From Acetobacter okinawensis JCM 25146 (GTDB lineage: Bacteria > Pseudomonadota > Alphaproteobacteria > Acetobacterales > Acetobacteraceae), in assembly GCF_000613865.1 (NCBI RefSeq), contig NZ_BAJU01000001.1, positions 229,530 to 293,529 of the forward strand: a stretch of 64,000 nucleotides of DNA, in the 5' to 3' direction. The translations under genes were made by a program, and so were the position numbers. The notes under the pieces were generated by a model. It saw nothing but the letters and a program-made list of their open reading frames with translations. It had not been told where the DNA came from and did no database searches. Shown here piece by piece: positions 52,001 through 62,820 of the stretch (position 1 is its first letter; every line of letters begins with the position of its first letter).

Positions 52001-52101
52001 GCTTTTGGGGGAGCAAAACCAAGGGCTATGGCGCTGGCTCCTCCAACGCATGTGCCAGCACCTTTTAAAAACTCCCTGCGCCCCAGAGCCATTTGAACCA
52101 T
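49040..52101 (-). CDS. fdoG: Formate dehydrogenase alpha subunit (Mo-bis-MGD, Cys type), frameshifted
   Basis: The catalytic subunit that oxidises formate to CO2. A Tat signal GRREFLKGAG sits at the N-terminus, so it is exported folded. The [4Fe-4S] motif CTYCSVGCGLL follows. The metal ligand position is Cys, in QARLCHGPTVS, where E. coli FdoG has selenocysteine. The frame breaks near 51294: VDPRFNRS continues, after one base is added, into VADFYAPIRAGSD and VREDFSFHEG. The corrected protein has 1020 residues, like FdoG. The start at 52101 or 52092 (MALGRREF) is open. Confidence 0.92.
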
Positions 52102-52286
52102 CCCGGTTTTGTAAAGAAACAGTAATACGGATGTTGTATATATGCTGAGTGGATTTCAAGCATTGATCCGGATCACTTTTAAGCGTGCATGAAGAATACT
52201 TTAGAATTTTTTAGCACAATCATGTGGCGATGTTGCAGAAATGCATCCATAAATATTTTGGATCAGTAGATAACCTGTAACTATAA

Positions 52287-52320
52287 AAATTGTCTATATT
52301 TCAATATATATAGACAATTT
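52287..52320. other. Perfect 13-bp inverted repeat
   Basis: AAATTGTCTATAT at 52287-52299 pairs with ATATAGACAATTT at 52308-52320 over an 8-base loop. It is too AT-rich and lacks a clear T-run, so an operator for a dimeric regulator is as likely as an RNA hairpin. It lies 186 bp upstream of fdoG. Confidence 0.55.
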
Positions 52321-52432
52321 GATGCGTAAGGCCGAATTATATTTAGTTTAAGATGTGGGGAGGCTTGGGTATGTGGGTGCCATTTAGTTTTTAGCGCACT
52401 CACCCCAGCTACATTAAAGCATATTTGGAAAG

Positions 52433-52473
52433 TATAGTGCGGAGCACATGGTGTGCTCCGCACTATATTTTTT
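52433..52473. terminator. Strong terminator hairpin
   Basis: A 15-bp perfect stem (TATAGTGCGGAGCAC with GTGCTCCGCACTATA) and a 5-base loop, followed on the plus strand by TTTTTT. It lies 35 bp past the aspD stop. For aspD (minus strand) the run after the stem is weaker (CTTTCC). Confidence 0.85.
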
Positions 52474-52507
52474 AAAGATGATTGTACTCGTTTTGAGCGT
52501 GCAAGTT

Positions 52508-54635
<2,128 letters not shown>

Positions 54636-55604
54636 ATGATAAGAACAATAAAGCATCAATCCTCTTTTGCCGCAGTGGCTTTTCTTCTGGCGTTCTGCTC
54701 TGGAACAGCTGGTGCTGCTGATGGACAATGGTACACAGGGTCCTTGGTGTCCCCCTCAGGAGCGGAGGCGCATGCCGGGCTCGTGGGTATTGAGCCGTAC
54801 TATAGTTACACACAACCGATTGGCTATTTTAGCGCGGATGGAAGTAGCCACCCACAGCACCCCCGGCAGCAGACGTTCAGCAATTCTACCATGTGGAAGT
54901 ATGGCATTACCGAGCATCTGAGCATTCAGGCGCATACGGTTGTCAATTATGGATGGGAAAATGGACAGGGCCACTCCTCAGGTCCAAAATTTGGAGATTT
55001 TCCAGTCGATATGGTCTGGAGATTTATTGACCCTAATCCTAAAAAATATATTCCTGCATTCAATCTTTTTGCCGGGGTGTACTTCCCTACTGGCGACTAT
55101 AATAAATTACAGAACAAGCAGGATAGTAATGGCACGGGAGCCTATGTTTTCCGCATGGCCATTACGGAGCAATCCACGTATGTGGTCAATGGCCACCATG
55201 CCTTGCGCTTACGGACATGGGGGTGGTTTCGTCACGCTCTGGCATCCACGCAACTGGAAGATGTTACCAGTTATGGGACAGGTGCTGGTTTCCATGGTCG
55301 TGGTCGGCCGGGCATGAGTGGGCAGACAGGTTTTTCCTTGGAATACGGGCTGAATCAGGCATGGGTGCTGGCTTTTGACCTGGCACGGGATTGGGCCAAC
55401 GGCTCCCGTGTGTGGGGGTATGATGCACATGGCAAGCATGTTGACCGGATTGCCGCCAGTAGTGGGGATTGGCAGATTGCACCTGCAGTCGAATATAGCT
55501 GGACTTCTCGTATGGGTATTATTGTTGGTTCGGCCATTTATTATGCGGGACACAATACAGGTGTAAAAGTTTCGCCGCAGTTCGCAGTCAATATGGTCTA
55601 TTGA
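54636..55604 (+). CDS. Putative outer membrane beta-barrel transporter
   Basis: A 322-residue exported protein with a signal peptide cut near GAADGQW. Repeating amphipathic strands (GIEPYYSYTQPIGYF, YGITEHLSIQAHTVVNYGW, FAGVYFPTGDYNKL) and a final NMVY with a terminal aromatic residue indicate an outer membrane barrel of the phenol-degradation MetA transporter type, like 19063-19959. The two are not close copies. Substrate unknown. It stands alone after an AT-rich promoter region. Confidence 0.75.
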   Translation: MIRTIKHQSSFAAVAFLLAFCSGTAGAADGQWYTGSLVSPSGAEAHAGLVGIEPYYSYTQPIGYFSADGSSHPQHPRQQTFSNSTMWKYGITEHLSIQAHTVVNYGWENGQGHSSGPKFGDFPVDMVWRFIDPNPKKYIPAFNLFAGVYFPTGDYNKLQNKQDSNGTGAYVFRMAITEQSTYVVNGHHALRLRTWGWFRHALASTQLEDVTSYGTGAGFHGRGRPGMSGQTGFSLEYGLNQAWVLAFDLARDWANGSRVWGYDAHGKHVDRIAASSGDWQIAPAVEYSWTSRMGIIVGSAIYYAGHNTGVKVSPQFAVNMVY

Positions 55605-55620
55605 GTTTACAAAAATAACA

Positions 55621-55650
55621 AAACGCCTCCCCGTAGAGGGAAGGCGCTTA
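55621..55650. terminator. Terminator between porin and chemoreceptor genes
   Basis: CGCCTCCC and GGGAAGGCG form a GC-rich stem over CCGTAGA. On the minus strand it is followed by TTTTGTTATTTTTG, so it ends the chemoreceptor transcript. The two genes converge here. Confidence 0.8.
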
Positions 55651-55671
55651 AAATTCATGATGGCTGGCGGG

Positions 55672-57171
55672 TTATACGAGTGTAAACTCGTTCAGCAGTC
55701 CTTTAAGTTGCCGTGCCTGCTGCGCCATGCCAGAGCTTGCTGTCGATGTTTCTTCCACCATGGCGGCATTCTGGCGTGTTCCCTGATCAATGGTAGAAAC
55801 CGCATTGTTAACTTCCTGCAAGGCTGTTGCCTGTTCGGACGCCGCTTGTGCAATAGCTTTCAGGTGGTCACCAATGTCTGCAACGCTGGAAATAATGGTG
55901 GTAATGGCATGCCCCGCCTCTTCCATAATGGAAACGCCCGACAGCACCTGACCGCGAGATGTCTCGACCAGCTCCTTGACTTCCTTGGAGGCGTTGCCAG
56001 CCCGGTTGGCAAGGTCACGAATTTCCTGCGCCAGCACGCGGAATCCACTTCCTGCTTCGCCCGCGCGGGCAGCTTCCACGCCCGTGTTCAAAGCAAGCAG
56101 GTTGGTCTGGATTGCAATGTTGGACATCACATTTGTAATTTTACTGATCGCTTCTGACGAACGTTCAATCTCCGACATCGCTGCGGTCGCACGATTGATC
56201 ATAACGCCAAACTGCTCAGTAATGTTCTGGCAGTTGAAGACAAACGCGTTTGCTTCACTCACGCGGGCAGCGGTGGAGGTGACCGTTGCGGTAATCTGCT
56301 CAACTGCGGCAGCAGTTTTTTCAACTGAGACAGCCTGTTGTTCTGTTCTGTGCGCCAGATCCTGTGCTGCTGTGTTAATTTCACCCGCAGTAATATCAAT
56401 TGTATCTGTTGTGTCGTTCACTATGCTCAGTGTTTCGCGCAGCGATTCAATGGCACCATTCAGGTTGTTACGTAGCGGAATGTAAGCCGACGGTAGCTCC
56501 TTCTCCATTTTCTGCGAGAGGTTGCGTTCAGCCACTTCGCCCAGGATCATGCCAAAGCTATCGGCCACAAAAGTCTGTTCTTTATGAATGACCTCATCTC
56601 GGGATTTCTGGCGGGCTTTTTCGGCCTCTTCCAGATATACGGAAATCGTCAGATCCATCTCAAGCATCACAGTAGTACAAAGGCTTGCAATGGCCTCACC
56701 CATTTCTTCAGTGGAAATAGTGGCTTTTTTTGCAAATAGCCCTGTCTTGGGAGCGAGATCGCTTACAATGCTACGGATGAGGTGGTCAATAACAATGGCA
56801 TAACCACCAATGTACCAGCGTGGTTCTAGCCCGATCCGAGCGTGCACGCTGCCGATTGTGTGCACTTTTTCTGCGTAATTCTGGTCAAAATTAGCGGATG
56901 AAATATTTTTCCAATGTTCCTGCTGCGCGTGTTTTGCGTGCGCTATTTTTGCTTCACTGGAAAAAAAACTGCTAGTCTCCGGTGTTTTTCTGACCTGCTC
57001 GTAAAAAATGTCCAGTGCAACAGGCAACTCACGATCAATAATATCTTTGATCAGACGAATGGATGCGCAATTTTTATCCGTCAGCTTCATGAATTTGCGG
57101 CGATATTCCATATCCGCGAAATCCTGCGCACGATTTTGTGAGTGTCTAATTTCGGTAGAGATGCTATTCAT
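55672..57171 (-). CDS. Globin-coupled methyl-accepting chemotaxis protein
   Basis: A 499-residue soluble receptor with no transmembrane segment. The first 180 residues are a globin-coupled sensor domain; the signature VHARIGLEPRWYIGGY holds the proximal heme His. A linker leads to a signalling domain with the hairpin tip IQTNLLALNTGVEAARAGEAGSGFRVLAQEIRDLA. The tip differs slightly from the consensus (NTG where NAA is usual). AAGGAG is eight bases before the ATG at 57171. Like HemAT, it should sense O2 and control CheA. No che genes are nearby. It is transcribed after the heme-PAS phosphodiesterase. Confidence 0.92.
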   Translation of the reverse strand: MNSISTEIRHSQNRAQDFADMEYRRKFMKLTDKNCASIRLIKDIIDRELPVALDIFYEQVRKTPETSSFFSSEAKIAHAKHAQQEHWKNISSANFDQNYAEKVHTIGSVHARIGLEPRWYIGGYAIVIDHLIRSIVSDLAPKTGLFAKKATISTEEMGEAIASLCTTVMLEMDLTISVYLEEAEKARQKSRDEVIHKEQTFVADSFGMILGEVAERNLSQKMEKELPSAYIPLRNNLNGAIESLRETLSIVNDTTDTIDITAGEINTAAQDLAHRTEQQAVSVEKTAAAVEQITATVTSTAARVSEANAFVFNCQNITEQFGVMINRATAAMSEIERSSEAISKITNVMSNIAIQTNLLALNTGVEAARAGEAGSGFRVLAQEIRDLANRAGNASKEVKELVETSRGQVLSGVSIMEEAGHAITTIISSVADIGDHLKAIAQAASEQATALQEVNNAVSTIDQGTRQNAAMVEETSTASSGMAQQARQLKGLLNEFTLV

Positions 57172-57205
57172 AATCTCACTCCTTAATTTTGAGTCTGTTG
57201 TTATT

Positions 57206-57247
57206 ACTTCGGTTTGAGAATGCCCTCTCAAACCGAAGTGGTTTTTT
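57206..57247. terminator. Strong hairpin between the phosphodiesterase and chemoreceptor genes
   Basis: ACTTCGGTTTGAGA and TCTCAAACCGAAGT make a perfect 14-bp stem over ATGCCC, followed on the plus strand by GGTTTTTT. For the minus-strand genes the T-run is missing on the downstream side, so the two may still be read through. Confidence 0.75.
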
Positions 57248-57287
57248 GCAACCAGCTCTGAATTCAGGACTAAATCCGCTGATTACG

Positions 57288-59471
57288 CTACGGTGTAAAA
57301 GTTGGCCTGGTCTGAACCCAGTGCAGCAGATCTCCCGGCGGCATGGGGCGGGCAAACAGATACCCCTGCATCACATCGCATCCCATCGTCCGCAGGCGCG
57401 CTTCTTGGAATGTGTCTTCCACACCTTCCGTTACAACATGAACGCCAAGTCGTTTGCCTATGTTGATGGCTGCTTCAGTCACGATAAGGGAGCTGACATC
57501 TTTTTCGAAGTTGATGATAAAGCTCCGGTCGATTTTAATTTCAGTCAACGGCAGGTGCGAAATGCGCGACAGGGAAGAAAAGCCCGTGCCAAAATCGTCA
57601 AGCGAGAGGCCGACACCAATTTCGCGCAGAGCCATGAGTGTGGACATGGTTTCGGTGTTCTGCTGCATCATTCCGCCCTCAGTAATTTCAATCGTCAGGC
57701 GATTGGCTGCGAGCTGATGGCGGGTGAGCATGTTGACAATCTGCTCGGTCAGGCTGGGATTGCTGAAGTGCGCGGCAGAAAGGTTAACGCTGACAATGGG
57801 AACATGCAGGCCCATTGCATCCCATTCAACAATCTGAGCGCATGCTCTTTCCAAGGACCACAGCCCGATGGCCTCGATCTGGGCAGTTTCTTCGGCAATA
57901 GGGATAAAACGTGAGGGGGGAATGGTGCCTAATGTGGGGTGGTGCCAGCGAGAAAGAGCTTCCACGCCGTAGAGAAGGTTATTTTTGATGCTGATCTGAG
58001 GCTGGTAGAAAAGTTCCAGCTCTGAATCCTGAATGGCCTTGCGTAGGGCTGAGCCAATAATCACCCGTGCCCTTACATCATCATTTGCAATGCTGCCGAG
58101 TAACCGGAAGCTTTTGCGGGCGGTTTTTTTTGCCTCCAGCATGGCCATTTCAGCCCGGTTCAGGATATGCTCAACTTCCATACCGTCATCAGGATACAGG
58201 CTGATCCCGATGCTTAAGGAAATAATGAGCTCCTGATTGTTAATGATCACGGGGTCGCGCATGGCAACTGTCAGGCTGTCGGCAAAAGCGTTTGCTATGT
58301 CATGGTCACCGTTGGGGATGATGACAACGAAGTCATCGCCTCCCAGTCGACCTGTTATAAAGTTGCTTCGGCACTGTGCAGTCAGGCGTTGCGCCATTGT
58401 CTGCAAAAGAGCATCGCCCTTGTCATAACCCATCAGGTTATTGATGTCTTGGAACAGGTCCACATCCAGCACGAGCAGGGCAAAGGGGGCATCCTTGGCC
58501 TGAAGCGTCATGTCCTTAAGGATTGTTGTAACCGCCGTGCGGTTAAGCAATCCTGTTAACGCATCATAACGGTCAAGGCGGCTTAACTGCTGGCGAGTTT
58601 TGCCACGTTCTATAATTGCTGCACATGAAGGAACGCAGCCGGCAACAATCTTCTGGGGCCAGTTGGTAATCTTGTCCCGGTTACGTGAGTAAAGGGCAAA
58701 AATACCAATAAGCTCCCCTGCCCCGTTGCAGATAGCAGATGCCCAGCAATCCAGAAATTCATTTTCTTGGGCATTGTCAGCATCAGCACTCCACACAATA
58801 TCGCGTGCTTCTGTGGGGGATTGAGCCAGTGCCGTAATATCCGCATCCGTAAGCGTAATGCGCATAAGCATCGCTATTTTACGGCGTGACAGGCCCTCGC
58901 CTGAGAGAATTTCCAGATTATGCTCGGGGGTAACCAGCAAAAGAGCGGCAACACTGTTCGGAACAAGCTGCTCGGCCTCGCTGCAGAGCATGTCGGCAAT
59001 ATCCTGCTCAGGAGATTCGCCTGAAAGCTCATGGAAGACGCGGTTCTGAAGGTCCAGTATTTTTCTGCGATGACTATCTTCTGTAACACCTTTGAGGAAA
59101 GCCATATAATAGCGTTGTTTGTCTGGCCCGATGATCGCTGTGGAAATAGACATTTCCGCAGCGACATAATCTCCATTGGTGCGCGTAAAGACAACCTCGC
59201 GCGATGTGCCAACAATACGGTTCACGCCGGTATTTCTATTGTGGTTGATGTAGCCATCATGCTGTGCGCGCTGCTCTAATGGCACCAGACAGTTGACGTT
59301 CTTGCCAATAACGTCTGCCGCAGAACACCCCCATAACTGCTCGGCGGCGGTGTTGAAAAAGACAACGTGATTTAACGGGTCAATAATGACTACGCCATCG
59401 GCAGCCTGCTCAAGCATGTCAAAATACAAGGTGGTATCAATTGACGATGTTGAAGATTTGGATACGAGCAT
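57288..59471 (-). CDS. Heme-PAS oxygen-sensing c-di-GMP phosphodiesterase (PAS-GAF-GGDEF-EAL)
   Basis: A 727-residue signalling protein. The N-terminal PAS (about 15-130) has the FixL/DosP-type heme motif QHDGYI and IVGTSREV, with His the likely heme ligand. A GAF-like domain (about 150-300) follows. Then comes a GGDEF domain with the motif GGDDF. The EAL domain is intact: VEALSRW, VNLSAAHF, IEITEGG, LDDFGTGFSSL, IKIDRSF, VTEGVE and MQGYLF. It should hydrolyse c-di-GMP to pGpG under oxygen control, like AxPDEA1 of Komagataeibacter, which governs cellulose synthesis. AAGG precedes the ATG at 59471. Confidence 0.9.
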   Translation of the reverse strand: MLVSKSSTSSIDTTLYFDMLEQAADGVVIIDPLNHVVFFNTAAEQLWGCSAADVIGKNVNCLVPLEQRAQHDGYINHNRNTGVNRIVGTSREVVFTRTNGDYVAAEMSISTAIIGPDKQRYYMAFLKGVTEDSHRRKILDLQNRVFHELSGESPEQDIADMLCSEAEQLVPNSVAALLLVTPEHNLEILSGEGLSRRKIAMLMRITLTDADITALAQSPTEARDIVWSADADNAQENEFLDCWASAICNGAGELIGIFALYSRNRDKITNWPQKIVAGCVPSCAAIIERGKTRQQLSRLDRYDALTGLLNRTAVTTILKDMTLQAKDAPFALLVLDVDLFQDINNLMGYDKGDALLQTMAQRLTAQCRSNFITGRLGGDDFVVIIPNGDHDIANAFADSLTVAMRDPVIINNQELIISLSIGISLYPDDGMEVEHILNRAEMAMLEAKKTARKSFRLLGSIANDDVRARVIIGSALRKAIQDSELELFYQPQISIKNNLLYGVEALSRWHHPTLGTIPPSRFIPIAEETAQIEAIGLWSLERACAQIVEWDAMGLHVPIVSVNLSAAHFSNPSLTEQIVNMLTRHQLAANRLTIEITEGGMMQQNTETMSTLMALREIGVGLSLDDFGTGFSSLSRISHLPLTEIKIDRSFIINFEKDVSSLIVTEAAINIGKRLGVHVVTEGVEDTFQEARLRTMGCDVMQGYLFARPMPPGDLLHWVQTRPTFTP

Positions 59472-60036
59472 AATTCGGCCTTGAATACGCATAGGGCATG
59501 CTGTGGTGCTGATGACAGAGCAATATTTGTGAGATTACCGACTAACCTTTATTGCGACGACTGGTCCGCAAGCGAGGTCCTTGCGGTGGATGATGAAGGC
59601 CCAGAGCTGCTTGACGTAGTAACAACCCTGAATCTTGGAAATGCGGAACTATAAACTCACTATGGTTAGGTCAGAACTATAGACCACACCATACAAAGCC
59701 ACTTAGGACGCATTATCCTTTACTTATTCAACGAGACACCAAAGAATAATTTTTAGATAATATCAAGTGTGTTGGGGGTTTGTTAACAGAATTTCACCCT
59801 TTGAGTCCTTGCCTGTAACGGCGAATGTCTCCGTGCACATGACCGTATGCTTGCTGCCGGATACTTGAATGGCATGCATATATTCATATGTTGTGCCAAT
59901 AGCGCGCTAGGAGCTCACTTTTCGCACAAATGACACTCCGGCTTTCAAGCAAAAGAGCCATGTTTATAATTTTAATAAACCCTTAAGATTTTAGCAATTG
60001 GAAAATGTAATCTTAGTGACTCTGGAGGTGTGACCT
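59472..60036. other. Intergenic region upstream of the phosphodiesterase
   Basis: 565 bp with no gene I can support. No clear repeat, RNA gene or sigma-54 site was seen. The phosphodiesterase promoter should lie at its left end. Confidence 0.5.
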
Positions 60037-60219
60037 ATGGGTGAACCGGTTGATTTTTGGCAAAAAATCACCAACGCAATTCTTTTTTGGGGAGAGGTAT
60101 ATTGTTGGGCATGGTGTTGCCCTAGCCCAATCGACTCATTTGATGCATTGGGTATTACAGGTCTTCCGGGTCATCGTAAGTATGATACGATGGTGAATTT
60201 TTTTGCCTGCTGTATTTAA
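60037..60219 (+). CDS. Hypothetical 60-residue small protein
   Basis: A 60-codon ORF with a very good ribosome binding site (GGAGGTG, seven bases before the ATG). It has many Trp, Phe and Cys: VYCWAWCC in the middle and NFFACCI at the end, with a short N-terminal MGEPVDFWQK. There is no signal peptide or known motif. Just downstream is tRNA-Gln on the opposite strand. The strong start signal supports translation; the function is unknown. Confidence 0.5.
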   Translation: MGEPVDFWQKITNAILFWGEVYCWAWCCPSPIDSFDALGITGLPGHRKYDTMVNFFACCI

Positions 60220-60236
60220 ATTTTTATGGAAAATTG

Positions 60237-60310
60237 TGGCTGGGGGACCTGGATTCGAACCAGGGCTGACCGGGTCAGAGCCGGTAGTTCTACCGCTAAA
60301 CTATCCCCCA
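60237..60310 (-). tRNA. tRNA-Gln (anticodon CTG)
   Basis: On the minus strand: acceptor TGGGGGA/TCCCCCA, anticodon stem ACCGG/CCGGT around CTCTGAC with anticodon CTG, T-loop TTCGAATC, discriminator G and an encoded CCA (complement of 60237-60239). It reads CAG codons. Confidence 0.95.
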
Positions 60311-60503
60311 GCAGGACGACGTTACGAAGTGTAAAACCTCACTTCCTTGCCGGTGACGCTCTACTAGCACTGTCATTCTGGGCTTGCAACCCCATCCAAT
60401 AAAAGAATTTTGTTTTCGGTGCATATTTATCTTGTCCCCGGGCGCTGTGGTCCCCAAAATAAGTTAGAAACAGTGCAACTCCAGATATTAAAGGACCGGA
60501 CAG

Positions 60504-61633
60504 ATGGATCATCCTCTTCCTTGGGCCGGCCCTTCGGTCAATGGCCCTCCCCTCCTGCCCAATGGCGTTGGTGGCGATCCGGAGCTTTTTGGTGCGCTTG
60601 ATCTTGGAACCAATAATTGCCGGTTGATGATTGCCGCTCAGACTGCTGGTGGCTTTCGGGTTGTAGATAGTTTTACCCGCACCGTGCGATTGGGAGAGGG
60701 GTTGCACCATACTGGCCGCCTGAGTGATGTGGCGATGAACCGTACGGTAGAAGCCTGCAGATATGTGCTGAGCGTCTGGCGCGGCGGCAGGTGGGGATGT
60801 TTCAGGCCGTAGCGACGGAAGCCTGCCGCCGCGCGATTAACGGGCGGGCATTTATAGAGCGCGCTCAGGCCGCGACCGGTTTTGAAATTCACATTATATC
60901 CGGGCGGGAGGAAGCCAGTCTGGCTGTGGAAAGCTGCGCGAACCTCATCCACAATAACCGCTTCGGTCTGCCGCGGGCGAGAGCCTTGCTTTTTGATATT
61001 GGCGGCGGCTCTACGGAAATTGCATGGATACGCACGGAGGCGGCGCAGCAGACGGAATCCCTGATCGGTTATTTGAGTCTTCCGGTTGGTGTCATCACAC
61101 TGTCGGAGCAGTTTGGGCCGATGGAGACAATGACCCCTGCCCGCTACCGAGCAATGGTTGAGCATACGCGCGCTTATTTGCATGAGTTTGAAAGTGTGCA
61201 TCGGATACGCTCGGAAATTCGGCGCAATCAGGTCAGGCTCATTGGTACAAGTGGCACGGTGACAACCCTTGCCAGCCTTATTTTAAATTTGCCCCGCTAT
61301 GCCCGTGCCGCTGTGGACGGTTCTCTTTTGCCCGCGGGCAGTGCACGCCTTGCCATGCGCAAATTGCAGGATATGGGGTTGAGTAATATTGAGGCTCATC
61401 CCTGCATAGGCCCTGAGCGCGCGCCGTTTGTTTTGCCGGGCTGCGCGATTTTTGAAGCAATTCATGATATATGGCCGATGCAGGATATTATTGTGGCGGA
61501 TCGTGGGCTACGAGACGGCATGATCCTTCGTATGTTACGTAAAACATCCCCCATGTTCCGGCGCACTGCGCGTGCGCCACATGCTCGTCACGTTCTTTCC
61601 ACTTCGAGTTTAATGCAGGCATCAGGTTTATGA
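60504..61633 (+). CDS. ppx: Exopolyphosphatase / guanosine pentaphosphatase (Ppx/GppA), frameshifted
   Basis: An ASKHA-fold phosphohydrolase that degrades polyphosphate or pppGpp. The N-terminal phosphate-binding motif is ALDLGTNNCRLMIA, and DIGGGSTEIAW and GTSGTVTTLASL are the second and third. The frame breaks at about 60761: EACRYVL should read EACRICAERLARRQVGMFQAVATEACR, which one added A gives. The corrected protein has 376 residues. AAGGA precedes the ATG at 60504. The stop overlaps the ATG of rlmE (ATGA). Confidence 0.9.
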
Positions 61634-62415
61634 GCGACAAAAAAACCCGCCCCACTGGTCCGTCTTCCACATTGCGTGTGCCGGGGCGGGCACGCAAGAG
61701 CAGCGTGACCCCTGGTGCCCGGCTGGCAAAAGATGACTCCGATGCACCGCAGCGGGTGCGCACGCAAACTGTCACCCTGCGCACCGCACGTGGCCGTACG
61801 ACTGCCCAGCAGAAGTGGCTGGCCCGTCAGTTGAATGACCCCTATGTGCAGGCTGCACACAAGCAGGGCTGGCGGTCGCGGGCGGCATTCAAGCTGATTG
61901 AGCTTGATGACAAATTCAGGCTCATTCGGCCGGGCATGCGGGTGGTCGATCTTGGTGCCGCACCCGGCGGCTGGACTCAGGTGCTTGTCAAGCGCGGTGC
62001 GGCAAAGGTCGTCGGCGTTGACCTGCTGCCCGTTGATCCTGTGCCGGGAGCAGAAATTATACAGGGAGATTTTACGGATCCGGATATGGCTGGCACGCTG
62101 ACAGGCATGCTCGGTGGCAAGGCGGATCTGGTTGTCTCGGACATGGCACCCAACACAACTGGGCATGGCCCCACGGACCATATCCGTATCATCGGTCTGA
62201 CTGAGGAAGCACTACATTTTGCTTTCGAAATTCTGGCCGAAGGTGGTGGGTTTATTGCCAAGGTTTTTCAGGGTGGATCAGAAAAAGCCATGCTGGATAC
62301 ATTAAAGCAGGCGTTTTCGCTTGTGCGTCATGCAAAGCCCCCGGCCAGTCGCAAGGATTCGTCGGAGCTTTACGTGGTGGCAACCGGGTTCCGGCCCCAA
62401 AGGTTAACGGCCTGA
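61630..62415 (+). CDS. rlmE: 23S rRNA (uridine2552-2'-O)-methyltransferase
   Basis: A 261-residue FtsJ/RrmJ enzyme that methylates U2552 of 23S rRNA in the 50S subunit. The SAM site is VVDLGAAPGGWTQVL, with catalytic residues at K of the N-terminal RSRAAFKLIELD, D in VVSDMAPNTTGHG, K in GGGFIAKVFQGG and E in SSELYVVATGF. The first 50 residues form a basic extension longer than in E. coli. It is coupled to ppx by a four-base overlap, a common pairing in alphaproteobacteria. Confidence 0.96.
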   Translation: MSDKKTRPTGPSSTLRVPGRARKSSVTPGARLAKDDSDAPQRVRTQTVTLRTARGRTTAQQKWLARQLNDPYVQAAHKQGWRSRAAFKLIELDDKFRLIRPGMRVVDLGAAPGGWTQVLVKRGAAKVVGVDLLPVDPVPGAEIIQGDFTDPDMAGTLTGMLGGKADLVVSDMAPNTTGHGPTDHIRIIGLTEEALHFAFEILAEGGGFIAKVFQGGSEKAMLDTLKQAFSLVRHAKPPASRKDSSELYVVATGFRPQRLTA

Positions 62416-62476
62416 GCCATGTGCTTTGGGGGTATATTCATTCCCCATATGACTGCCGGATAAAATGGAAGCGTTC

Positions 62477-62713
62477 ATGAGTGATACAGTTCTGGATGTG
62501 CGTGGGCTTAGTTGCCCTTTGCCTGTTCTGAAAGCCAATCGGGCACTTCGGAGCCTGCCCTCAGGGGCACGTTTGCGGGTGTTGGCTACGGACCGCGCAT
62601 CTGTGTCTGATTTTCAGGTTTTCTGTAGGGAAACAGGGCACGCTCTGGTCTCTTTTGCGGATGAAAACGGCATTTTCTCGTTCACGATCAAGCGGCGTTC
62701 GCAGGACGTCTGA
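62477..62713 (+). CDS. TusA-family sulfurtransferase
   Basis: A 78-residue protein with the TusA signature VRGLSCPLPVLKANRAL, in which the first Cys carries the sulfane sulfur. This family passes sulfur to tRNA thiolation and molybdenum cofactor steps. GGAAG precedes the ATG at 62477; an ATG at 62465 would add four residues. Which partner it serves is not evident here. It stands between rlmE and xseB. Confidence 0.88.
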   Translation: MSDTVLDVRGLSCPLPVLKANRALRSLPSGARLRVLATDRASVSDFQVFCRETGHALVSFADENGIFSFTIKRRSQDV

Positions 62714-62820
62714 TTTCGTTCCTGAGGTAAATTCGACCTGCCATTCGCATGCAAGACTTGGCAGATGGTCCCTTCTCGCGCTATGGGCTGCCCTTCATGA
62801 AGGATAGGGACGCCCGCACA

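Larger units (their letters stand above)
52102..52507. other. Intergenic region between fdoG and aspD
   Basis: 406 bp, no gene seen. It is AT-rich around 52200-52330 and holds a perfect inverted repeat (52287-52320) and a strong hairpin with a T-run (52433-52473). The fdo promoter should be at its left end. Confidence 0.6.
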
